From the NCBI RefSeq assembly GCF_004795055.1, contig NZ_SSBJ01000023.1, positions 1-64,000 of the forward strand: DNA of 64,000 nucleotides, written 5' to 3'. The translations under genes were made by a program, and so were the position numbers. Source of the DNA: Streptomyces sp. A1136. Its GTDB lineage: Bacteria; Actinomycetota; Actinomycetes; Streptomycetales; Streptomycetaceae. The notes under the pieces were generated by a model. The model was not told where the DNA came from. It ran no database searches and was given only the letters and a program-made list of their open reading frames with translations. Position 1 is the stretch's first letter. Every line of letters starts with the position of its first letter. Below are positions 1 through 7,553 of this stretch, piece by piece.

Positions 1-1
1 A

Positions 2-178
2 GGTGGCCGACCGACAGCATTCGACCTCGAGATCTACCGCCGCCGCAACACCGTCGAACGCAGCTTCAACCAGCTCAAAGGCTTCCGCGGCATCGCCACC
101 CGCTACGAGAAGACCGCCACTTCATACGAAGCGGCGGTCACACTCGCATCACTTCTGCTCTGGGCAAGATCGATTTGA
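2..178 (+). pseudogene. IS5-family transposase, C-terminal fragment
   Basis: The reading frame from base 2 to a TGA at 176-178 gives the usual C-terminus of an IS5-type DDE transposase: a Y-R-R-R-N-x-V-E-R stretch (carrying the last catalytic Glu), then L-K-x-F-R-G-I-A-T-R-Y-E-K, then a short hydrophobic tail. The rest lies left of the window, so it may be a whole gene cut by the edge or a remnant; the neighbouring remnants favour the latter. Confidence 0.6.
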
Positions 179-385
179 AGACGGACCCTAGTACCCCACC
201 GTAGATCTTGATCTCCACGGCTGAGCGGCGGCTTGCCCGCGGTAAGGGCACTGGCCTGCGCGGGTTTGGTGCCGGCGTCGCCAGTGTGACCAGCGCAGGC
301 GGTGTGCGAGGCGGGGTTTGGGCTGGCCCGCCGTCATCCACTTCGGTGAACCGCCCCGGTGCCCGGCCGCGGAGCGGCCCACCGG

Positions 386-736
386 GTGAGCGGCCGGTTC
401 GGTCGCAGCCCCGAACTCGATGCCACGAGCCGACTCTTCCGAAGGTTCGCCGAGATCCTCACCACCCGATCCGGCCACCGCAAAGACTGGATCGGCGCCG
501 TCCGCGCCGAAGACCTGCCCGGCCTGCACAGCTTCGCCACCGGCCTGGAGAAGGACTGGGACGCCGTCACCCAGGGCCTGAGCAGCCGCTGGAATTCCGG
601 GGCCGTCGAAGGCAGCGTCAACCACATCAAGATGATCAAATGCCAGATGTTCGGACGGGCCAAGCTCCCGCTGCTACGCAAGCGTGTCCCGCCTACCGCG
701 AGACAGCCGGGCGTCACGAGTGCGAGCTGTGCTTGA
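386..736 (+). pseudogene. ISL3-family transposase, C-terminal fragment
   Basis: The translation contains the ISL3 C-terminal signature: a D-x-x-G-L-x-S-x-W-N-S-G-A-V-E-G-x-V-N-x-I-K pattern, then K-x-Q-M-F-G-R-A and an L-L-R-K-R-V ending. Only about 115 residues remain of a family usually over 400 long, and no start or N-terminal zinc-ribbon part is present. It is a dead copy; similar fragments lie at 9060-9336 and 28115-28606. Confidence 0.6.
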
Positions 737-748
737 CAGAACGACGTC

Positions 749-1150
749 ATGAGCTCGAACGACGACCAGATAGCGCAGGCCGAGAGCCGACTCGGAGTTC
801 GGTTCCCGGCCGACTACCGGACCTTCCTGGCCACGGGAGGGAGCGTGAGCCGATTCGTTCTTTCGGCGGACGACTTCCTGATGATCAATGCCATAGAGGA
901 GCTCGTCGATGTCAACGAGGCAGGCGACATCCACGAACGCTTCCCCGGCGGTGTCGTCATCGGTAGGGACGGTGACCGCGAGATGCTCACCTACGACTTC
1001 CGGCAGGAGCCTCCGGCTCTCTTTCTGCTCGACAACTCCGCCCAGGACTGGTCGGCCGCCATCCACCAGGCAACCTTGCTGACTACCTTGCTTGAACAGT
1101 TCCCCGAGCACGGGTGGAACTGGGACGACCAGGAGCCCGCAACTCAGTGA
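749..1150 (+). CDS. SMI1/KNR4 (SUKH) family protein
   Basis: A 133-residue cytoplasmic protein with the SMI1/KNR4 pattern: an N-terminal I-x-x-A-E-x-x-L-G-x-x-F-P-x-D-Y-R-x-F-L motif with a following G-G, a central acidic segment, an I-G-x-D-G-D-R-E-M stretch, then an aromatic C-terminus. Members of this superfamily often act as immunity proteins against secreted or contact-dependent toxins, but many are orphans. No toxin gene is adjacent on the same strand; the nearest toxin-like gene is the convergent ribosome-inactivating protein at 1446-2351. A role as its immunity partner is speculative, since SUKH proteins normally neutralise nuclease-type toxins. Confidence 0.7.
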   Translation: MSSNDDQIAQAESRLGVRFPADYRTFLATGGSVSRFVLSADDFLMINAIEELVDVNEAGDIHERFPGGVVIGRDGDREMLTYDFRQEPPALFLLDNSAQDWSAAIHQATLLTTLLEQFPEHGWNWDDQEPATQ

Positions 1151-1362
1151 CCCTCGTCTCACGGAAACTGGTATGGCATGCGACCTCCGGTCCGGGCAGG
1201 ATCTGCGCGGGCCCATTACCCGCTGACAGCACCGCCCCACCACACTCAGACCGTCTCTGGACGCTGTGCGAGGAGAGCGATCCGTGCGGTCAAACGCTCG
1301 GACGGCCCAGTGGTCGAGGCGGACGAGGTCTGAACCACGGCGTCCGCGAGGCTGAAGGCCTG

Positions 1363-1384
1363 ATGCCCCCGCGCGTAGGGGCAT
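1363..1384. terminator. Short hairpin between convergent genes
   Basis: A perfect 7-bp inverted repeat (ATGCCCC / GGGGCAT, 8-nt loop) sits between the convergent SUKH and RIP genes, directly beside a longer hairpin. It may contribute to bidirectional termination. Confidence 0.35.
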
Positions 1385-1400
1385 GGCGAAGCGCGCACGA

Positions 1401-1433
1401 CACCGCCCCGTACGAGGCTCATACGGGGCGGTG
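1401..1433 (-). terminator. Strong hairpin terminator after the RIP gene
   Basis: A perfect 12-bp inverted repeat (CACCGCCCCGTA and its complement) with a 9-nt loop lies 13 bases past the stop codon of the leftward RIP gene. There is no clear U-tract, as is common for actinomycete terminators. It probably ends the 3595-1446 transcription unit and may also serve the SUKH gene. Confidence 0.65.
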
Positions 1434-1445
1434 CGCTGTCCGCCG

Positions 1446-2351
1446 CTACCTCTGGTCGCTGCGCAGCATGGCGATGTAGTGCGTCGCCTGGGCGTAGGTG
1501 GTCACGGTGGCGCCGCCGATGTCGGTCGGCGTCGGGCGGGAGCCGTTGCGCTCCTGGTAGATCCACCGGGAGCCCCGCCCCCAGTCGTTCTCCTCGGCGG
1601 CTTCCTGGGCGGTCAGGGAGGTACCGCCGCCGAGGGCTTGGCGCACTGTGCCCTCGATGTTGCGGAAGCGGGCCGACTCGGAGGTCAGCGCGATCGCGGC
1701 GACCAGGTGGTTGCGGATCGCGTTCGCGTCGCCTCCGTCGCGGGCGAACTCCCACAGGGCGTTCATGTTGCCCCACACCCCGTTCGGAGTGATCCACAGC
1801 TGCCTGCTCTGGGTGTCGCCGTGCTCCAGGCTGTGGTTGCCCCCGTAGCGCCCGCTGTAGGGCAGGACGATGGCGTTGCGGCCGAGCGCATGGCCGAGGT
1901 CGAAGGGTTCCTGCTCCCCGACCTGGCTGAACTGGACGACGTTTCCGGCGTTGCCGGTGGAGAAGCCCCGCAGGTAGAGGTTGTTGGCGGTGAGGTAGAG
2001 CGTGACCGTCCGCCTGACGTCCTGACCGTTCTCCTGCCAGGTGTAGGTGGCGTTGACGGCGATGACCTCATTGCCGCGGCTGGTCTCCCACACGGCGTCC
2101 GAACCGGAACCGCCCACCATGGTGCCGGTGTTGCGCAGCGACCTGATGAAGTCCGAGTAGCGGGCGCGCAGGGTGTTGGAATTGGTCGAGGTCAGGTCCC
2201 AGGCGACCGTGCGGACGGGGACCTGGAGGGCGGAGACGGGGGCTGCCTCGGGCCGTGAGTCGGCGGCCTGGGCGGCGGGAGCGGCCACGGCCAGCAGGGG
2301 CAGGCACAGGAGTGCCGCGACGAGGGGCTTGCGCATCGGGGTGTTCCTCAT
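1446..2351 (-). CDS. Secreted ribosome-inactivating protein (rRNA N-glycosidase)
   Basis: A 301-residue protein with a Sec-type signal peptide (basic start, hydrophobic core, A-Q-A around residue 29) and a ricin-A/Shiga-A-type RIP fold. The catalytic positions can all be placed: Tyr126 (N-L-Y-L-R-G-F), Tyr169, Glu225 and Arg228 in S-E-S-A-R-F-R-N-I-E-G, and Trp257 in N-D-W-G-R. These correspond to ricin Tyr80, Tyr123, Glu177, Arg180 and Trp211. The expected activity is removal of one adenine from the sarcin-ricin loop of large rRNA. There is no B-chain lectin domain, so this is a type-1 RIP that needs another route into cells. It follows the aegerolysin-like gene after 41 bases and is probably co-transcribed. 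A type-1 RIP is known from S. coelicolor, as I recall, so the family is not new in the genus. Confidence 0.88.
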   Translation of the reverse strand: MRNTPMRKPLVAALLCLPLLAVAAPAAQAADSRPEAAPVSALQVPVRTVAWDLTSTNSNTLRARYSDFIRSLRNTGTMVGGSGSDAVWETSRGNEVIAVNATYTWQENGQDVRRTVTLYLTANNLYLRGFSTGNAGNVVQFSQVGEQEPFDLGHALGRNAIVLPYSGRYGGNHSLEHGDTQSRQLWITPNGVWGNMNALWEFARDGGDANAIRNHLVAAIALTSESARFRNIEGTVRQALGGGTSLTAQEAAEENDWGRGSRWIYQERNGSRPTPTDIGGATVTTYAQATHYIAMLRSDQR

Positions 2352-2392
2352 TCGGGTGGGTGCCGGTGACGTGCGGGGCGGGGGGGCGGCGG

Positions 2393-3268
2393 TCAGTTGA
2401 CCGTGAAGACGACGTCGGCGTTCTTGCCTCCGCCGCCGGCCCGGGCGCAGGAGTGGCCCGCGGGAACCTGGCAGTCGTAGGAGTTGCCGCCGGAGAAGGG
2501 GTTGTCCCAGCGGAAGACGACCTTGCCGCCGCCGGACATCTGGTATTCGGCCGAGCCCTCCGTCCCGGTGGCGAAGCCGTCGGACTCGCTCTGCCAGCGG
2601 GCCACCGCGCCGTTGTTCATCACCGACGGGGGCAGGTTGTCACCGCTCCATATGCCGTGGTCCAGGCCCGCACCGGTCCGGGCAAGCAGGGCGCCGGATT
2701 GGTTCACCACCGTGACGCGGACACTGCGCACGGGGGTGACCGCGAGGGCTCCGGCCTGTGAGAGGGCCGAGAGCCGGGCGGTGGACTTGGCCGTCAGGGC
2801 GAAGTTGACGGTGGCGTTGTTCCCGCCACCGCCCGAGCGGCTGCACTCGTAGCCCTCGGGGGCCTCGCAGCTGTAGGAGTTGCTGCCCGCATAGGGGTTG
2901 TTCCAGCGGATGGTCACGTCCTTGGCCGTACCGGCGATGTTGTAGGTGACGTGACCCTGAGTGCCGGTGGCGAACCCGCAGGACTCGCTGCTCCAGGAGG
3001 CGGAGACGGTCTTGGCGATGGCATCCGGGGGCAGGCCGTCCCGGGACCAGCACCCGTGGTCCAGGCCGGAGCCGGTGCGCAGCAGCTGGCGGCCCGTGCT
3101 GTTGGCGAAGACGACGCTGGTGCTGCGCTCGGCGGACCGGACGGAGGCGCCGCCGGGGGCCGGGGCGGCCTGGGCGGCGGGGGCGAGTGCGGCGGCGCCG
3201 CCGGCCAGAGCGGCCAGGAGGGCGGCCGAGGCGGACCAGCGGGCACGGGCCCTTCTAGACATGTGCAT
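2393..3268 (-). CDS. Secreted tandem aegerolysin / crystal-protein-ET79-like protein
   Basis: A 291-residue secreted protein (signal peptide with A-Q-A near residue 34) built of two homologous halves, about residues 48-158 and 180-291. Each half shows N-x-(T/S)-G-x-x-L-x-R-T-G-x-G-L-D-H-G, then S-E-S-x-G-F-A-T-G-T-(Q/E)-G, then W-(N/D)-N-P-(Y/F)-x-G-x-N-S-Y and a conserved cysteine pair. This resembles the aegerolysin/ET79 beta-sandwich proteins that bind membrane lipids and often form pores with a partner. Most family members are single-domain, so the tandem form is unusual. An AAGGG element 7 bases before the ATG supports the start. It lies between a small secreted protein and the RIP gene, likely in one operon. 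Function is inferred. Confidence 0.65.
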   Translation of the reverse strand: MHMSRRARARWSASAALLAALAGGAAALAPAAQAAPAPGGASVRSAERSTSVVFANSTGRQLLRTGSGLDHGCWSRDGLPPDAIAKTVSASWSSESCGFATGTQGHVTYNIAGTAKDVTIRWNNPYAGSNSYSCEAPEGYECSRSGGGGNNATVNFALTAKSTARLSALSQAGALAVTPVRSVRVTVVNQSGALLARTGAGLDHGIWSGDNLPPSVMNNGAVARWQSESDGFATGTEGSAEYQMSGGGKVVFRWDNPFSGGNSYDCQVPAGHSCARAGGGGKNADVVFTVN

Positions 3269-3343
3269 GACAAGCCCTTCGGGTGTGGGGTACGAGGTAT
3301 GCGAGGGGTGGAAAGGGGGGGAGGGGGCCGGGCGGGCCGTCCG

Positions 3344-3595
3344 TCAGTCGACGTACCAGAGGAGGTAGCGGCTGGAACTGTCGTTGGGGTTGCACTCGTA
3401 GCGGCTGTACAGGCCCAGGCCGACGGTGAGCGAACCGGCCTGGTTGCACTGTGCGTAACTCGCGTACGAGCCGCCGTAGATCCGATACTCCTCGGCGGCG
3501 CTCGCGGCGCCGGAGGAGACGGCCACGAGGGCGGCGGCGGCACAGAGGCCGGCGGCCAGTCTGCGGGGGGCGGTTCGGGGCATGGCGAAGCGCAC
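3344..3595 (-). CDS. Small secreted protein with cysteine pair
   Basis: About 83 residues. The GTG start at 3595 is preferred because a GGAAGG element lies 8 bases upstream; an ATG at 3583 is the alternative. A signal peptide ends near A-S-A-A. The mature part is only about 50 residues, rich in Tyr, Ser and Gly, with two cysteines that could form a disulphide and a W-Y-V-D C-terminus. It resembles no family I can name firmly. It is the first gene of a probable operon with the aegerolysin-like and RIP genes (75-base gap), so it may be a toxin component, a protease-inhibitor-like peptide or an unrelated exoprotein. Confidence 0.65.
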   Translation of the reverse strand: MRFAMPRTAPRRLAAGLCAAAALVAVSSGAASAAEEYRIYGGSYASYAQCNQAGSLTVGLGLYSRYECNPNDSSSRYLLWYVD

Positions 3596-3762
3596 GGGGA
3601 AAACCTTCCGGTGATTGATCGGAGCCGTGCGCCGCGTACGGCGACGCACGAGGGACCGGACGCGTCCGTCGACGCGCCCTGCCGGCGACCGGGTCGGGCC
3701 CACAACCACCCAACCGACAGCGGATGGAGTCCGCTGCCCCCGCACCCGGTCTCCCAGGCGGC

Positions 3763-3957
3763 TCAGTCGAGCGGCTTGCGGGGGCACCAGGAGTCGCCCC
3801 AAGCCGTCGTCACGAGGCAGTGCTTGTTGTCGTGGCCGCCGCCTGGGGGTGTGATGGTCGTCCCGTGCACATCGGCGGTGGCCGCGGCGGCGCCGCCCCA
3901 CACGATCCCCGTGCTCAGTACGACCGCGAACAGTGTCCGCACCACGATTGCGCGCAT
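3763..3957 (-). CDS. Small secreted peptide, unknown function
   Basis: A 64-residue product with a signal peptide (M-R-A-I-V-V-R start, hydrophobic core, cut near A-T-A-D) leaving a mature peptide of about 35 residues with two cysteines, a G-G-G-H-D-N-K-H segment and two tryptophans. It is the fourth consecutive leftward gene for a secreted product. The 162-base gap to the divergent regulator at 4120 must hold the promoters for both. Short length lowers certainty. Confidence 0.5.
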   Translation of the reverse strand: MRAIVVRTLFAVVLSTGIVWGGAAAATADVHGTTITPPGGGHDNKHCLVTTAWGDSWCPRKPLD

Positions 3958-4119
3958 GGCGTCGATTCCCCTCGTCTCGGCGACAGTTCGGCCACGGCGG
4001 GCGGTGCTCCTGGTCGGGGAGCCGTCCCTGCCGTGGTCACCACACTGCCAGTGGATGGATGGCACATGCATCCCCGAGGAGGGATCATGATCCTGCCAGG
4101 CACGTTTAGGAGGCATGCG

Positions 4120-5523
4120 ATGGAGACGGACAGCGGACCCGGCACGGCGGCCCAAGTACCCGGCCTCGACAGCGCGGCCGTCCTGCTCTACCGGTGGACG
4201 GTCATCCACGAACGCCTGACCCCGGCGACCCTCCCGCAGGCCGCGGCCGAGACCGGAGTGAACCCGCAGGCCTGCCTGGCGGCCCTACGGACACTCACCG
4301 ACTCCTGCCTCCTCACGGAACTCCCCGCCGACGACGGGGCGGGAGAGCCGGCCGGCTGGCAGCCCGTGAGCCCCCAGGCCGCCACCGCGCAGTTGCTGTC
4401 GGACCGCGACACGGCCCTGCGCGCGCAGGAAGAGGCGCTGCGGGAACAGCGCCGGCGCATCCAGCTGCAACGCGACGGGCTGGCCGCGCTGATGCCGGTC
4501 TACCTCCAGGCCCGCCAACACGTCTTCCCGCAGGGGACCATCGACCACTTGCCGGACAAGCTGGCGGTCCGCTCGCTGCTGTCGGACGTGATCGACTCCT
4601 GCCACAGCGAGGTGCTGGTCTCCAAGCACGGCGGCTCGTTCCCGCCCGCGGCGTTGCGGGAGGCGTTGCCGCGCGACCTGGCACTGCTCGGGCGGGGCAT
4701 CCGGATGCGGAGCCTGTACCAGCACGCGACGCGCTTCGACCAGGCAACACGGCTGCACGCGGAGCAACTCGTCGGAGCGGGCGCCGAGATCCGGACGCTG
4801 CCGGAGGTACTGCCGCAGATGATCATCGTGGACGGGACGCTGGCCCTGCTGCCGGCCAGGTCGGGCGGGGCGCTGCTGATCCGGGAGCCGGACCTGCTGG
4901 CCTATCTGCTGGACGTCTTCGAGCGGGACTGGGAGAACGCCGCGCCGTTCGCGACGGGGCCGCAGGCCGCGCACGACGTGTCCAAGACGATGAAGCAGAG
5001 CATCCTTGTGCTGCTCGCCAAAGGGCTCAAGGACGAGTCCATCGCGCGCCGCCTGGGCATCTCCCTGCGCACCTGCCGCCGTCACGTCTCCGAGCTGCTG
5101 GAAGGGCTCGGCGCGCACAGCCGCTTCCAGGCGGGGGTCATCGCCGAACGCCAGGGCCTGACCGCCCACCCGGACCGCCCCACCCCGCCCGCCCCGCCTG
5201 CGCCCACCCCGCCTGCGCCTGCCCCGTCCGCCACGGCCGTGCCCACGTCCGCCCCGCCGCCGCCGGTGCCCCGGCCCGCGTCGGCCGGGCCCGGGGCCGG
5301 TGGGCCCGCGGTCGGCACGGGGTGTCCCGGGTGTGGCGGGGCGGTGGCCGTGGCCGCCGCGGTCCCGGACCGGGCCGGTGGGCGTCCGCCCCGCTACTGC
5401 TCACCCCGCTGCCGCTCGCGCGCCTACCGGGCGCGGCTGAAGGAGCAGGGGACCGGACCGGGTGACGGCGCCGCCGCGGCGGACCGTACGGGCGTCACGA
5501 AACCCGCCGACCCCGTGACGTAA
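4120..5523 (+). CDS. LuxR-type regulator with sensor-like domain and C-terminal zinc finger
   Basis: A 467-residue cytoplasmic regulator. The ATG at 4120 is set by an AGGAGG 6 bases upstream. Residues about 1-90 look like a winged-helix TrmB-like N-terminus, followed by a charged coiled-coil (about 90-125) and a central domain with an E-V-L-V-S-K-H-G-G motif resembling the PLD-like effector domain found in TrmB-type regulators. A LuxR-type helix-turn-helix (A-K-G-L-K-D-E-S-I-A-R-R-L-G-I-S-x-R-T) lies near residues 295-340. A proline/alanine-rich linker then leads to a C-x-x-C...Y-C-S-x-R-C-R-x-R-A-Y-R zinc-finger motif. It diverges from four genes for secreted proteins, so it is the likely controller of that operon; the ligand is unknown. 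Confidence 0.7.
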   Translation: METDSGPGTAAQVPGLDSAAVLLYRWTVIHERLTPATLPQAAAETGVNPQACLAALRTLTDSCLLTELPADDGAGEPAGWQPVSPQAATAQLLSDRDTALRAQEEALREQRRRIQLQRDGLAALMPVYLQARQHVFPQGTIDHLPDKLAVRSLLSDVIDSCHSEVLVSKHGGSFPPAALREALPRDLALLGRGIRMRSLYQHATRFDQATRLHAEQLVGAGAEIRTLPEVLPQMIIVDGTLALLPARSGGALLIREPDLLAYLLDVFERDWENAAPFATGPQAAHDVSKTMKQSILVLLAKGLKDESIARRLGISLRTCRRHVSELLEGLGAHSRFQAGVIAERQGLTAHPDRPTPPAPPAPTPPAPAPSATAVPTSAPPPPVPRPASAGPGAGGPAVGTGCPGCGGAVAVAAAVPDRAGGRPPRYCSPRCRSRAYRARLKEQGTGPGDGAAAADRTGVTKPADPVT

Positions 5524-5539
5524 CCCCTGGTGCCGTTAA

Positions 5540-5857
5540 GGCACGGGTCACGGAGACATCACCGGACCTCCCTGGGCCGTCGACTGGACCAAGACCGCCT
5601 GCGAATACTGCGACAGCCTTCCCCCGCAGATCAGGGATCTGGTCATCGACGCGGTCGTCGAGCTGCTCTCCTCCCGGCACCCCTACCGCGACTACGGCCT
5701 GGACACCGACAAGGTCTGCATCGAGCCGGCGCGCTCCACCTAGCCCCGCGGGGCGCACATCCTCAACTTCGATCACAACCGCGGCCGGCTGCGCTACGTC
5801 TTCATCCGCCGCAGCGCCGAACCTCAAATCGTCATCGAGACCGTCTCCTGGCCGTAG
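5540..5857 (+). pseudogene. Hypothetical protein remnant with internal stop
   Basis: One frame reads through a soluble protein-like sequence (a W-T-K-T-A-C-E-Y-C-D motif, then an I-D-A-V-V-E-L-L helix, then F-D-H-N-R-G-R-L-R-Y-V-F-I-R-R) ending at 5855-5857. A TAG at 5741-5743 interrupts it and no ATG, GTG or TTG start exists before the upstream stop at 5537. I read it as a truncated, inactivated gene. Family not recognised. Confidence 0.4.
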
Positions 5858-6081
5858 CCCCGCGCCCGGGAAAAAGTCCGCGCGGCCACAGGCCGGACGT
5901 CGCCACCCGCAACGGTGCGTTACCACTTCCGAGGCCGTTACTTCTTCGCTGGTGAATCGTTTTTCCCGGTGTTGCGACGAAATACAGGCCGCTCCCTCCG
6001 CAGTTCCGCGACACCGGCCCGGGCGCCACGCTTCCCCCCACGGCCCTGAGCCGCACCACGTCCTCGACATCGGTCACGGAC

Positions 6082-6324
6082 ATGCAGTCGGAGACGTTCA
6101 CGCAGACCCTCATCGTCGAACCGAAGACTGCCGGGGCCCTTTACAACGAGACCCACACCATCGACGTCCTCCGAGAGGACAACAGTTCCGCCAGCGTCAC
6201 GGGTTCTCTCACGTTCCAGGCGTATACCTCGGTCTACTACGTGAGCTACGACGGATCGAGCTCGCAGCGGCGAAGTGAGCCGGTACGAGCACAGGTGCCC
6301 AGCCTGCCGCTGTCCGGGGCCTGA
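6082..6324 (+). pseudogene. Beta-rich hypothetical protein, probably 5'-truncated
   Basis: The frame is open from about 5957 and encodes Thr/Ser-rich, beta-strand-like sequence (T-T-S-S-T-S-V-T, then T-F-T-Q-T-L-I-V, then S-L-T-F-Q-A-Y-T). The first ATG is at 6082, in mid-domain and without a good ribosome binding site. It looks like the body of an exported protein that has lost its start. No family recognised. Confidence 0.3.
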
Positions 6325-6479
6325 CCGGCCGAACCTGCGCATGCCGCGGACACCCGCCCCCTGCACCCGCGGGCGGCGGGTGCCGCCACTCGCCCGGGCC
6401 GACGGGCCCCGGTTGTCGGACAGGGCGCCGGAAGCAGCCTCAGCGACAAGCGTCACCGGGCGACAGGCGATGGCGGCGC

Positions 6480-6668
6480 CAGGCTCTTGTCCTGCATCGA
6501 GACGAGCAGTACCTGCTGTCCGATGTCACCCGGCTGGCCCGCGCAGGCCTGGACGGCGCCAACCAGGCGATGTTCACCGAGTGCGAGCACATGACGGCCG
6601 ACCAGCGCCGCCAGGCCGCGAACACCGCCCTGGACACCCTCGTCGGCTTCCTCAGCATCGACGCCTGA
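6480..6668 (+). pseudogene. C-terminal remnant of a small hypothetical protein
   Basis: This frame gives Q-Y-L-L-S-D-V-T-R-L-A-R-A-G-L-D then an amphipathic Q-R-R-Q-A-A-N-T-A-L-D-T-L helix ending in G-F-L-S-I-D-A before TGA at 6666-6668. Codon usage is typical of genuine Streptomyces genes, but there is no start codon, so it is a fragment or frameshifted. Confidence 0.35.
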
Positions 6669-6834
6669 CAGACACCACCGGTGGGTGACTTCCACGGCCA
6701 AAGCGCGCAGGTCGTCCGACCCCGGCCCCACGCGCAGAACCGCGTCGCCCCGCTCGGTCGGTCAGCGCGTGCCCCCACTCGCGAGGCGAACGCATCCGAC
6801 TTCGGCCATCGATCAGCGGCTCGGATCGTGGTGC

Positions 6835-7095
6835 TCACAGGTATTGGCCCTGCAGGGTGCGGGCGCCCGCGGCGATGACTTCGGCGAGTTGGTTGGCGAC
6901 CGCTGTGCTGCACCCGCCGAGCCGGACGAGGCCACGGCAGCCGACCGGCCCGTCGTTGCAGAGCGAGGGAAGGGTCAAGCCGGCGAGCGCCAATGCGGCC
7001 TGCAGGTTCGTGACGGCTTCCTCGCCTGCCTGGTAGGCGGCGTCCTGGCTCCGCTTGTACCGCAGTCGTTCGGCGTGGGTGAGCTCGTGAGGCAT
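6835..7095 (-). CDS. Hypothetical protein (86 aa)
   Basis: The ATG at 7095 is preferred over an upstream ATG because an AAGGA element precedes it. The product begins M-P-H-E-L-T-H-A-E-R-L-R-Y-K-R, followed by an amphipathic helix and two cysteines. It has neither a signal peptide nor membrane segments. Its upstream region contains a 61-bp tandem duplication (7157-7283) that may affect its promoter. Function unknown. Confidence 0.5.
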   Translation of the reverse strand: MPHELTHAERLRYKRSQDAAYQAGEEAVTNLQAALALAGLTLPSLCNDGPVGCRGLVRLGGCSTAVANQLAEVIAAGARTLQGQYL

Positions 7096-7156
7096 GGTGC
7101 TGTCCTTGCGGAAGATGCTGGGAAGGATGTGAGGGGATTGGGTAGACGCCACTCAG

Positions 7157-7283
7157 GGCGCTGCTCGTTGCGCCACCCCGGTGTCGTACCGGTGATGCGG
7201 GGGGGGCGGCCGCTCACGGCGCTGCTCGTTGCGCCACCCCGGTGTCGTACCGGTGATGCGGGGGGGGCGGCCGCTCACGGCGC
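7157..7283. repeat. 61-bp perfect tandem duplication
   Basis: A block beginning GGCGCTGCTCGTTGCGCC is repeated with a period of 61 bases, slightly more than two copies, with a G-run inside each unit. It lies immediately upstream of the 86-aa gene at 6835-7095. It looks like a recent slippage or unequal-crossing-over duplication of promoter-proximal DNA. Confidence 0.85.
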
Positions 7284-7553
7284 AGACCCGTAGGGCTGAG
7301 ACCGTCGGCAACCCGTGACTAATCCGTTTTGATCTTCGTTCCCGTACTGCAAGTGATCACGCTTCTTGCACGGGGAGGGAGAGGCTTGGTGATCGAGAAA
7401 ACACGGCGCAGCGCGAGGCGTTTGTCTCTCCCCGGAGGGCGGGGCCGCGATTCCGCGAGGTTCATGAGCTGTAGCGGAATCCGGGAGGGGTATAAGCCCG
7501 GGCGGCCCTTTGGTCCTTTACCGGGTAGTCGGGGAGTGCGGTGTCCGGGCCGC

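Noticed and set aside
1383..2258. Long rightward open frame opposite the RIP gene
   Set aside because: It is Val/Gly/Ala-rich shadow sequence of the RIP gene, with no motifs and no ribosome binding site.
749..2351. SUKH protein as immunity for the RIP
   Set aside because: The genes are convergent with terminators between them, and SUKH proteins are known for nuclease-type toxins; not enough support for a claim.
2951..4090. 379-codon rightward frame across the secreted-protein genes
   Set aside because: It is a GC-driven mirror frame; the leftward genes have signal peptides, cysteines and family motifs.
5082..5404. Leftward frames opposite the proline-rich linker of the LuxR-type regulator
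   Set aside because: Simple Gly/Ala/Arg-rich complement of a low-complexity linker.
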